Assembly (NCBI GenBank): GCA_038248985.1
Contig: JBBRWV010000120.1
Span: 1 to 11,167, forward strand
Length of the DNA: 11,167 bases
Direction of reading: 5' to 3'
Source: JBBRWV01 sp038248985
GTDB taxonomy: Bacteria > Planctomycetota > Phycisphaerae > WQYP01
Shown: positions 5,695-11,167 of the stretch, piece by piece
How positions within the stretch are numbered: the first letter of the stretch is position 1
Layout: each line of letters starts with the position of its first letter
Notes under the pieces: generated by a model
Seen by the model: only the letters and a program-made list of their open reading frames with translations
The model's database searches: none
Told to the model about the DNA's origin: nothing
Position numbers and translations under genes: made by a program

Positions 5695-7044
5695 TTATTT
5701 TTTGATGGCGCCGGGGAACATTTCACCGCCGTCGGGGGCGACGGGCTTGGTGGGGGTGGTGGGTTTTTTGGCGGGGGTGGTGCCGGGCTTGGGGGAACTG
5801 GGCTTGGTGGGGGTGAGGTTGGGGTGCGTCATGGGAGGGACAAGCTCGGGTTTGAGGAAGATGTAGAAGAGGCGGCCCTGGGCGTACTGGTAGCCGGCTT
5901 GCTTACCGGCGGTTTCGCCGATGCCCATGTAGATGTCGGCGCGGCCGGCGGCCTGGATGGCGCCGCCGGAGTCTTGATCGAGGAGGAACCCTTTGTAGGG
6001 GAGCATTTCGCCGGTGGGTGCGGGCTTGGCTACGTCGATGAAGGTGAGGCTGGCGCGGGGGAAGATTTTTTTATCGGTGGCGAGGGAGCGTTGCGGGGTG
6101 ACTTTGAAGCCGAGGGAGCCGGAGGGCCATTCGGCGGGTTCGTACTGTTTGAGGAAGACGAAGGAGTCGCTGCGGGCGATGTATTGTTCCTGCTCGCCGG
6201 GGTGCTGGGCAAAGTATTCGATGACGGCGGGGAGGGAGAGGCGTTTTTTGTCGATCTTGCCATCTTTGACGAGTTCGGAGCCGAGGCCGTGGTAGTCGCG
6301 GCCGTTTTTGCCGGCGAAGCCGATCATGAATTCTTTGCCATCGGGGAGGATGACTTTGGCGGAGCCTTGGACTTGGATGATGTAGGCTTCGAGGGGGGTG
6401 GAGAAGTAAGCGAGTTCGGTGCCTTTGAGTTTGCCGGATTTTTCCAGCTCGGAGCGGGTAGGGTAGGGGGTGTAGGGACCGCCTGCGGGGCCTTGGCCGT
6501 AGACTGCGCCGGTGAGGGAGTCGCTTTGGAGATCGGCGGGGCGTTTGTAGACGGGGTATTGGAACTGCGCGGTGCGGGTGAGGGAGCCGTGGTAGATGGG
6601 GGTGAAGTAGCCGGTGAACCAGACGTCGCCTTTGCGGTTGTAGCCTTTGGAGGTCCAGACTTCGTAGCGGGCGAGGACTTCCTGCTGGAAGCGGTCAGGG
6701 GTGATGGAGGGATCGTGGAGCATTTTTTTGATGTCGAGGAGGGTGGCGTGGATTTGCTCGCGGGTGATGGGGTCATTGGGGCCGCTGGGGATGAAGGTGC
6801 GGACTTTTTCGAGATAGGCGATGGATTTATCGATGGCCTGTTCGAGGCCGGTGCGATCGGACCAGGCGACGCGCATGTCGGGGTAATCGGCGGGGTTGAG
6901 TTTTTCGAGGCCGAACTCGCCGGGGTCGAGTTGCTTTTCGACGTCGTCGGCGAAAGGTTCGATGATGGTGGCGGGTTTGTTGCATCCGGCGATGAGGGGG
7001 AGTGCCAGAAGCAAAACGAAGAGGAGGGAAACGCGAAGTTTCAT
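5695..7044 (-). CDS. mltA: Membrane-bound lytic murein transglycosylase A, lipoprotein
   Basis: MltA cleaves the glycan strands of peptidoglycan, forming 1,6-anhydromuropeptides, and is anchored in the outer membrane by lipid. The 449-residue protein begins MKLRVSLLFVLLLALPLIAGC, a lipoprotein signal with lipobox IAG-Cys21; Asn at +2 does not retain it in the inner membrane. MltA-domain motifs are GYFTPIYHGS, YGQGPAGGPYTPYPTR and QVQGSAKVILPDG followed by GFAGKNGRDYHGLG. The C-terminal 3D domain has the acidic motif DQDSGGAIQAAGRADIYMG, where the family's catalytic aspartate lies. About 45 Pro/Thr/Lys-rich residues follow and make it longer than E. coli MltA. The start was chosen because AAGGA lies 8 nt before this ATG; an ATG three codons upstream lacks proper spacing. 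Confidence 0.95.
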   Translation of the reverse strand: MKLRVSLLFVLLLALPLIAGCNKPATIIEPFADDVEKQLDPGEFGLEKLNPADYPDMRVAWSDRTGLEQAIDKSIAYLEKVRTFIPSGPNDPITREQIHATLLDIKKMLHDPSITPDRFQQEVLARYEVWTSKGYNRKGDVWFTGYFTPIYHGSLTRTAQFQYPVYKRPADLQSDSLTGAVYGQGPAGGPYTPYPTRSELEKSGKLKGTELAYFSTPLEAYIIQVQGSAKVILPDGKEFMIGFAGKNGRDYHGLGSELVKDGKIDKKRLSLPAVIEYFAQHPGEQEQYIARSDSFVFLKQYEPAEWPSGSLGFKVTPQRSLATDKKIFPRASLTFIDVAKPAPTGEMLPYKGFLLDQDSGGAIQAAGRADIYMGIGETAGKQAGYQYAQGRLFYIFLKPELVPPMTHPNLTPTKPSSPKPGTTPAKKPTTPTKPVAPDGGEMFPGAIKK

Positions 7045-7115
7045 GGGTACCATCCTTGGCAGAAAGAAGCGATCTCCGATACGCCTAAGCAAGGAATATC
7101 GGATCAATCAGGGAA

Positions 7116-7143
7116 ATTATGAGCAAAATTGGCGGGAGGACAA
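7116..7143 (-). promoter_or_regulatory. Candidate promoter of mltA
   Basis: On the minus strand, TTGTCC (7138-7143), a 16-bp spacer and CATAAT (7116-7121). Expected start is near 7109, about 65 nt before mltA. It lies in the 191-bp gap after nrfA; no terminator for nrf was seen in that gap. Confidence 0.35.
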
Positions 7144-7235
7144 GTTTTGCGCGGGTGTGGCGGCGGGGGAATCAGGGTTTTGGGCTGGGCTGGGTGGTCG
7201 ATGTGGTTGGGGATTCTTGCGCTACGAGGAATTCA

Positions 7236-8867
7236 TTAACGACGGGCGAGTTTGTCGGCAACTTTTCGTTCCAACAGAATCTTTTGGGCGGCAATCTGGG
7301 CTTGCCGGGCGTAGTCGATTGCTTCGCCGAGAATGCGGGCCGCTTCCTGGGGGGCGTGGAAGCCCATGGAATTCTCTGCGGCGACAAAATCCACACGCCA
7401 CTGCGCTTTGCGATGCAATTCCGCGACGGCCTTGAGTTGCTCATTGGCATAGACGTATTTCGACCACGCATCATTGAGGGATTTGCCGGTGGCCTCTTTC
7501 ACTTTGGCGGCCTGCTCGAGGGCGGGGAGCTTGGCGAACTCGGGAGTTTTGTTCAGTTCGGCCTGGGCGGCTTCTGCCATGAGGGGGCGGTTTTCGGCAT
7601 CCCAAGGTGCCCGCACTTGCTTGACGACATCCATCATTTCGACCAAGGCGTTGCCGCCGCGGGTCAGGAGATCGAAGTTGGTTTTCTGGATGCGCTCGAC
7701 GCGTTTTTGGATTTCACCTTCGGGCACGGCATGGCAGGGTTGACAGGCCTTTTGAATATTGAGCAGGGGTGAGCGGACCCAGTGATCGCTTACTTTCATG
7801 GCGCCCTGGCGCTCGTAGGGCATGTGGCAATCGGTGCAACTGACGCCGGATCGGGCGTGGATGCCCTGGCTGTACAGTTCGAATTCGGGATGCTGGGCTT
7901 TGAGGATTTCGGCACCGGTTTCGGCATGGGTCCAGTCGTAGAACCGGTGGCCATCACCAAACTTGTAGTTGTTGTAGAACTCTTCGATTTGTTCAACCTT
8001 GAGGCCGTTGGCCCAGGGGAAAAAGAGCGTGGTCTTGGGGCCGCAGTAATATTCCACATGTCATTGGGCACAGACGTAGGTGCGCATTTCCTGGCGGGTG
8101 GCATCGCGATTGGGATCGAAATCTTTTTTGCCAGTGGAGGCCATGTAGGCCTTGATGCCGGTGATGAAGCCGGGGCGGGTTACGCGCAGTTGCATGTTGT
8201 TGGGATCATGGCAATCGACGCAGGACACGGGATGGGCGCCATCTGCATGGGCGAAGGTGGTCTTTCCGCCGGGGACGGGCGCGGCGATGGGGTTGGTCGA
8301 ACCGGTCTTGACGACTTCATCATGGGCCTTGGTGTAGCTGAGTTTTCCGAGGGCTTCGAAGCCTTGGAAAACGTCGCCATCGCCCAGGCGCCGGTAGGTG
8401 GGGATCACGGAGGCGTGGCAATGCAGGCAGGCGCCGGGTTGGGCCCGCTCGGTCACGCGCTTGGTTTGTTCCTGATCGACCAACATGTAGGCATGGCCGC
8501 GGCGGTCGCGGTAGTCAATGGCGAAGGCGTAACCGGCAAAGGCGCGGGCGAGCCACGGATCGCGTTGGGCCTTTTCATCGGGCATTGCTTCGGAGCCGCC
8601 ATGGCCGCCGAAACGGGTTCGGGTCGACTCGGCGGTTTTTTTGTAGCTGTCATACTGGCGCGGCCAGTTTTTTCCCCAGACCGCGGGGTCGGTTGTTTCT
8701 TCACTTACTTCGACGTACTTGATGTAGAGATTACGGGCTTCCTGCTTACGTTCAAAAATGTTGGTGAGCATGGCGATGATGCCGAATGTGATGACGGCAG
8801 TTACCCCGATGACGAGTAGGAGACGTCCCCAGCTTAACTTGGAGGGCTGGTTGTTTTCCTGGCTCAT
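7236..8867 (-). CDS. nrfA: Pentaheme cytochrome c nitrite reductase NrfA, with in-frame TGA at codon 269
   Basis: NrfA reduces nitrite to ammonium with six electrons outside the cytoplasmic membrane. Read through, the frame gives 543 residues. There is an N-terminal membrane/signal segment (about 12-34). Heme motifs are CLHCH (147-151), CVDCH (216-220), CAQ-stop-H (266-270), CTDCH (344-348) and CQPCH (375-379). Codon 269 is TGA (8061-8063) where the second heme-binding cysteine should be. The next residues HVEYY (active-site Tyr273, calcium ligand Glu272), KAQ (323-325), QGIHARSG with His337, and the tail ENSMGFHAPQEA are intact. Heme 1 is CxxCH, not the classical CxxCK. ATG follows AGGAG by 7 nt, and nrfH ends 18 bp upstream. 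Recent nonsense mutation, sequence error and UGA recoding all remain possible. Confidence 0.9.
8061..8063 (-). other. In-frame TGA replacing a heme-ligating cysteine codon
   Basis: The minus strand reads tgt-gcc-caa-TGA-cat-gtg-gaa, that is C-A-Q-stop-H-V-E. TGA differs from TGT or TGC by one base. TGA is the ordinary stop of the aminopeptidase, GxxExxY, yjfB, EVE and ankyrin genes in this window, so it is not reassigned genome-wide. Confidence 0.95.
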
Positions 8868-8885
8868 AGGTCAACTCCTGTCTGG

Positions 8886-9344
8886 TTAACGCACCGGTCC
8901 ATGACCGACACTTTTGTGGCAATGAATGCAACTGACGCCGCCGCCGTGGGCCTCGAAGCGGAGCAACGTGTCTTCCACGAGGGGTTCGTGGCAGCGGACA
9001 CAATTGGCCTGCAAGATGCCAGCGTTGCGCGGGGTGATCCGGATCGGCTCGGGAAAATTCTGGAGGGTGAACGCCTTGCTGTGGTTCCAGCCGTTGATCG
9101 CCTTGGTCATGTATTTGCCGACAAAATCGTGGGGGGTGTGGCAATCGTTGCACACGGCGACGTGATGATGACCGGCCTTGGCCCACGAATTGTACTGGTC
9201 ATTCATGATGTGACAATTCATGCAGGCCCGCGGATCGTTGGACATGTAGGAGAGGCCTTCGGCATAGCGGAAGGTGAAGAGACCCAGGCCGATGGGGATT
9301 CCCATCAGCATGGCTACCACTGTTGCTCTGCCGGGTCGAAACAT
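8886..9344 (-). CDS. nrfH: Tetraheme cytochrome NrfH, quinol dehydrogenase of nitrite reductase
   Basis: NrfH is a NapC/NirT-family membrane-anchored cytochrome that oxidises menaquinol and passes electrons to NrfA. The 152-residue protein has one N-terminal membrane helix (about 7-26, VVAMLMGIPIGLGLFTF), the signature YAEGLSYMSNDPRACMNCHIM and four heme motifs: CMNCH (41-45), CNDCH (65-69), CVRCH (115-119) and CIHCH (139-143). Met47 follows the first motif, as in NrfH proteins that use a nearby methionine at heme 1. The ATG at 9344 puts the helix at the N-terminus; the frame also allows a GTG at 9398, which would add an unlikely polar extension. It is first in the nrfHA operon, the order usual for the NrfH type, and looks undamaged. 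Confidence 0.95.
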   Translation of the reverse strand: MFRPGRATVVAMLMGIPIGLGLFTFRYAEGLSYMSNDPRACMNCHIMNDQYNSWAKAGHHHVAVCNDCHTPHDFVGKYMTKAINGWNHSKAFTLQNFPEPIRITPRNAGILQANCVRCHEPLVEDTLLRFEAHGGGVSCIHCHKSVGHGPVR

Positions 9345-9388
9345 GTTGCAACTCACTTCGGGCACGGGATGAATTTTTAAGACGGCGT

Positions 9389-9401
9389 GTTGTACCACAA
9401 C
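9389..9401 (-). promoter_or_regulatory. Small palindrome in the nrfH leader
   Basis: GTTGT-ggt-ACAAC is a 5-bp perfect inverted repeat about 45 bp before the nrfH ATG and downstream of the predicted transcription start. It could be a regulator site or chance. It does not match the FNR consensus TTGAT-N4-ATCAA. Confidence 0.2.
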
Positions 9402-9427
9402 GCAGTTCAGGAAATGGTGATGAGTGA

Positions 9428-9456
9428 ATGGTAGTGTTCACGGCGGCGGCGGTCAA
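9428..9456 (-). promoter_or_regulatory. Candidate promoter of nrfHA
   Basis: TTGACC (9451-9456), a 17-bp spacer and TACCAT (9428-9433) on the minus strand, in the 170-bp gap between the EVE gene and nrfH. The expected leader is about 77 nt. The -35 is good and the -10 is mediocre. Confidence 0.35.
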
Positions 9457-9514
9457 AGAAATAGCGGGGGGGAATTGGCGCGCGGCGCAGGGGCAGGCGC
9501 AAGACGGAAATGGA

Positions 9515-9922
9515 TCAGACTTTGACGAGGCTCAGGAGTGCCTGCAGTTGGGCGTCGGAAGTGGGAACGACGCTGAGGCGGCCGATGCGGAGGAGGTCCC
9601 AGCCGACGAAACGCGGGTCGGATTTTACTTGATCGAGCGTGACGGGGGAGGGGAATTTGCGGTCAAACGTGAGGTCGACGACGACGAGCTTGGGATTGTT
9701 GGCGTGCGGATCGGGATAGGGGGCGGAGCTGATTTTGGCGAGGCCTGCGGCCGCTTTTTCGTCACCGGTGTGGTAGATGACGGCGGTGTCGTCTTTTTTC
9801 ATGGCGCGAATGTGGATCAGGGCGAGATTGTTGGCGACGCCGTCCCAGACGGTTTTTTGGTCACGTTGCAGGTCGGTGATCGAGTAAACGGTGGGTTCAG
9901 TTTTGAGGAGCCAGATGGCCAT
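9515..9922 (-). CDS. EVE domain-containing protein
   Basis: A 135-residue single-domain protein of the EVE family, a PUA-like fold related to the YTH domain and thought to bind modified bases. Visible family features are the opening MAIWLLKTEP, then VWDGVANN, an IYHTGDEKAAAGLAKI segment, AYPDP-like SAPYPDP and the tail GWDLLRIGRLSVVP. The length is normal. ATG follows AGGAA by 7 nt, and that ribosome binding site sits inside a small palindrome (9924-9937). The gene lies 41 bp after the SUI1 gene and is probably co-transcribed with it. The target base and cellular role of this member cannot be told from sequence. Confidence 0.9.
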   Translation of the reverse strand: MAIWLLKTEPTVYSITDLQRDQKTVWDGVANNLALIHIRAMKKDDTAVIYHTGDEKAAAGLAKISSAPYPDPHANNPKLVVVDLTFDRKFPSPVTLDQVKSDPRFVGWDLLRIGRLSVVPTSDAQLQALLSLVKV

Positions 9923-9923
9923 G

Positions 9924-9937
9924 AGCAGGTTCCTGCT
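9924..9937 (-). promoter_or_regulatory. Palindrome covering the EVE gene ribosome binding site
   Basis: AGCAGG-aa-CCTGCT is a perfect 14-bp palindrome that ends 2 nt before the EVE ATG. As RNA it can form a 5-bp stem with loop GAAC, which would place the AGGA of the binding site in the stem and loop. Confidence 0.3.
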
Positions 9938-9963
9938 TCGAGCTGAAAGGAAGAGCGTGGGAT

Positions 9964-10371
9964 TTAGACGATACGGGCGCGGAGGCTTTTTTCAGTGAGC
10001 GCGGCGAGCACTTTTTGGCTGTGTTCGCCCTGCAGTTCGATCGTGCGTTCCTGCACGGAGCCGCCGCAACCGAGATGGGATTTCAGCGACGTGAGAAGCG
10101 TGGCGAGATCGTTGGCGGGGTGTTCGAGACCGGAGATGACGGTCACTTCGCGGTTGCCTTTGCGTTTTTCGATGCGGATTTTGGCGATTTGATCTTTTGG
10201 CGGGGCGCTATTTTGCGGGGTCAGGGTGAGGCCGGTGGAAAGGGTGGCGGCGGTGGCGCCGGGTTTCTTTTTGGGGGGAAGGTTCATGCAGCGGCAGTCG
10301 GTTTGGGGTTTGCCGCAGCGCTCGCAGGTCGGGGGGCGGTCGAAAGAGGTGCCGGAGAAGAGGCGACTCAT
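9964..10371 (-). CDS. yciH: SUI1/YciH-family translation initiation factor-like protein
   Basis: A 135-residue protein related to eIF1/SUI1. Bacterial YciH members are associated with ribosomes and start-codon selection, but their role is not well settled. The N-terminal CERCGKPQTDCRC (about 16-28) looks like a small zinc-binding knuckle seen in this subgroup. The SUI1 core runs from about 60 to the end: IRIEKRKGNREVTVISGLE, LLTSLKSHLGCGGSV, IELQGEHSQKVLAAL. The GCGGS turn is the family signature. The ribosome binding site is weak. A TATAAT box 64 bp before the ATG may drive this gene and the EVE gene. The length is slightly above the usual 105-120 because of the linker between the two parts. 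Confidence 0.92.
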   Translation of the reverse strand: MSRLFSGTSFDRPPTCERCGKPQTDCRCMNLPPKKKPGATAATLSTGLTLTPQNSAPPKDQIAKIRIEKRKGNREVTVISGLEHPANDLATLLTSLKSHLGCGGSVQERTIELQGEHSQKVLAALTEKSLRARIV

Positions 10372-10380
10372 TTAAATTCC

Positions 10381-10474
10381 AAGTTTCAAGGTCCCAGTTT
10401 CAAGGGACGGTGGTTACGGCTTAAGGTGTGCGGGATTATATGCGCGAGTGGCCGTGCTTGAAACTGGGACTTGA
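10381..10474. repeat. Inverted repeat flanking the SUI1 promoter
   Basis: Arms tcccagtttcaag (10392-10404) and cttgaaactggga (10457-10469) are exact reverse complements, 52 bp apart. Pairing extends by 'caag' with one extra base on the left arm. The left side also carries a second gtttcaag (aagtttcaagg at 10381-10391). The arms bracket the -10 box of the SUI1 gene. Confidence 0.75.
10435..10463 (-). promoter_or_regulatory. Candidate promoter of the SUI1-EVE pair
   Basis: A perfect TATAAT on the minus strand (10435-10440) with TTTCAA 17 bp upstream (10458-10463). The -35 lies within the right arm of the inverted repeat. Confidence 0.4.
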
Positions 10475-10498
10475 TTCTTAAGACTTTTCGCGGAGCGA

Positions 10499-10993
10499 TC
10501 ACGCGGCTTTGCGGCGTTTGACTGTTTTGGAAGGTTTGGAAGGTTTGATTTTCATTTTGGTCATTTTGGCGGCGGGCGATTTGATGAAGGATTTTTTGGC
10601 CGGGTGCAGGAGGCCTTTGAGGTAGGAAATCATTTCGCGATTTTTGCCGGCTTCGGCGAGGGCGAGGAGGGAGATGCCGTGGGGGCCGTTGTGGTGGAGG
10701 GCGGCGGGATTGTCTTTGAGGAGGGCTTTGACGAGATCAATTTTTCCGAGCATTACGGCGGCGAGGAGGTCGATGCGGCCGCCACGGGAGAGGATGAGTT
10801 CGGCGATGTCTTTGCGGCCGGAATGGGCGGCGGCGGCGAGGCCGGTTTCCCAATCGCCATTACCCCAGTCCCACGCGGCATTTACGACGGTGGGATAGGC
10901 GTTGAGCAATTCGGTGACGCGCATCATGTCATTGTGGGAGCGGCCCACGAACTCACCAACGATGGCGGGGGGAAGGGGAAGGATGCTCGCCAT
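10499..10993 (-). CDS. Ankyrin-repeat protein
   Basis: A 164-residue protein with degenerate ankyrin repeats. Repeat-like helices are seen at about 22-37 (MMRVTELLNAYPTVVNAAWD), 51-71 (GLAAAAHSGRKDIAELILSRG), 76-96 (LLAAVMLGKIDLVKALLKDN) and 104-127 (GISLLALAEAGKNREMISYLKGLL). The C-terminal 35 residues are Lys/Pro/Ser-rich and strongly basic. No signal peptide or catalytic motif is visible, so a cytoplasmic protein-binding role is the most that can be inferred. ATG follows GGAG by 9 nt. No terminator is seen before the SUI1 gene, 127 bp downstream in the same direction. Confidence 0.88.
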   Translation of the reverse strand: MASILPLPPAIVGEFVGRSHNDMMRVTELLNAYPTVVNAAWDWGNGDWETGLAAAAHSGRKDIAELILSRGGRIDLLAAVMLGKIDLVKALLKDNPAALHHNGPHGISLLALAEAGKNREMISYLKGLLHPAKKSFIKSPAAKMTKMKIKPSKPSKTVKRRKAA

Positions 10994-11053
10994 TGCTCAT
11001 ATCTCCGGTAGAGGAAGTAGGGAATGTTTGGGTAGTTTATGCGGACGGGAGGG

Positions 11054-11122
11054 GGTAACCAAGTGAAAACTTGGAGTTGCCTGCATATATCGCTACGTAC
11101 ACGCCACGGGGCGTTTTTTATT
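11054..11122 (+). ncRNA. Candidate small RNA: GAAA-capped hairpin plus intrinsic terminator
   Basis: GGTAACCAAGT (11054-11064) pairs with ACTTGG and TTGCC (11069-11081) around a GAAA loop, with a 2-nt AG bulge and one G-U pair. Twenty nucleotides later comes a terminator hairpin with a T-run. No plus-strand gene precedes it, because the ankyrin gene is on the other strand. No known RNA family is recognised and no convincing promoter is seen, so this remains a structure-based candidate. Confidence 0.4.
11101..11119 (+). terminator. Intrinsic terminator on the plus strand
   Basis: ACGCC-acgg-GGCGT, a 5-bp stem with 4-nt loop, is followed directly by TTTTT. It is enclosed by a longer-range inverted repeat, CTACGT (11093-11098) and ACGTAG (11125-11130). 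On the minus strand the T-run would precede the stem as A's, so it acts only for plus-strand transcripts. Confidence 0.55.
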
Positions 11123-11167
11123 GGACGTAGGTGTGAAATAACGGGTTTTCAGGGTTCCTCGACCACC

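Noticed and set aside
5824..7122. 432-codon open frame on the plus strand opposite mltA
   Set aside because: Same antisense artefact: acidic, glycine-rich composition, no recognisable domain, complete overlap with MltA.
7123..7150. GCAAAA/TTTTGC inverted repeat after nrfA as a terminator
   Set aside because: The stem is six pairs with a 16-nt loop and no T-run after it, and it overlaps the mltA promoter candidate.
7236..8057. nrfA as two separate genes, the second starting at GTG 8057
   Set aside because: The second half would start inside a heme motif without a ribosome binding site or signal peptide, and could not be exported to receive heme. The halves are in the same frame and form one NrfA.
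8000..8060. SECIS element just after the nrfA TGA
   Set aside because: Only a 4-5 bp pairing (GUGG/CCAC) with a poor inner stem is visible. It lacks a clear small apical loop with the expected guanine. Not strong enough to list as a feature.
8061..8063. Genome-wide reassignment of TGA to an amino acid
   Set aside because: TGA ends the aminopeptidase, GxxExxY, yjfB, EVE and ankyrin genes at the expected protein lengths.
7782..8819. 345-codon open frame on the plus strand opposite nrfA
   Set aside because: Antisense shadow of nrfA. It spans the TGA without explaining it and has no family features.
9345..9398. Longer nrfH starting at GTG 9398
   Set aside because: It would put a polar extension ahead of the membrane helix that starts NrfH proteins; the ATG at 9344 gives the normal N-terminus.

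Overview
The window is GC-rich, and all but one of its recognisable genes lie on the minus strand. The gene set points to a Gram-negative, anaerobe-capable bacterium, probably of the Planctomycetes/Verrucomicrobia (PVC) group. It has an outer-membrane-type lytic transglycosylase lipoprotein, futalosine-pathway menaquinone synthesis, a NrfHA ammonifying nitrite reductase and a GxxExxY-family gene bounded by 'aaccacgaaggcacgaag' repeats. The phylum is inferred from gene style and repeats; no marker gene proves it.

Region 1 (1-3864, minus strand) is a fatty-acid synthesis cluster. It reads M24 aminopeptidase (pepP-like), accB, accC, then the first codons of a further gene that leaves the window at base 1. 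accB and accC, normally adjacent, are separated by about 660 bp. That gap holds a small cassette: a GxxExxY (PD-(D/E)XK-like) gene bounded by 14-bp perfect terminal inverted repeats. Next to it lie two identical 36-bp direct repeats and a relic of the tail of a second GxxExxY gene.

Region 2 (3865-5349) is a divergent intergenic region with a 57-codon ORF that looks like the truncated start of a Tat-exported protein. After it comes mqnA/mqnD-like, the only plus-strand gene, behind a consensus-like promoter with a palindrome at the expected transcription start.

Region 3 (5358-7044, minus) holds a small YjfB-like putative motility protein and the lipoprotein MltA, separated by a clear intrinsic terminator.

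Region 4 (7236-9344, minus) is nrfH-nrfA, the quinol-oxidising tetraheme subunit and the pentaheme catalytic subunit of nitrite reductase. Menaquinone made by the mqn route is the usual electron donor to NrfH, so regions 2 and 4 fit one respiratory theme. nrfA is open from end to end except for one in-frame TGA. It sits exactly where the second cysteine of the third CxxCH heme motif should be. This is the most striking feature of the window.

Region 5 (9515-10993, minus) carries an ankyrin-repeat protein, a SUI1/YciH-type translation factor and an EVE-domain protein. A promoter-like TATAAT between the first two lies inside an inverted repeat.

Region 6 (10994-11167) has no gene. On the plus strand it holds a GAAA-capped hairpin followed by an intrinsic terminator with no upstream plus-strand gene, so it is a candidate small RNA.
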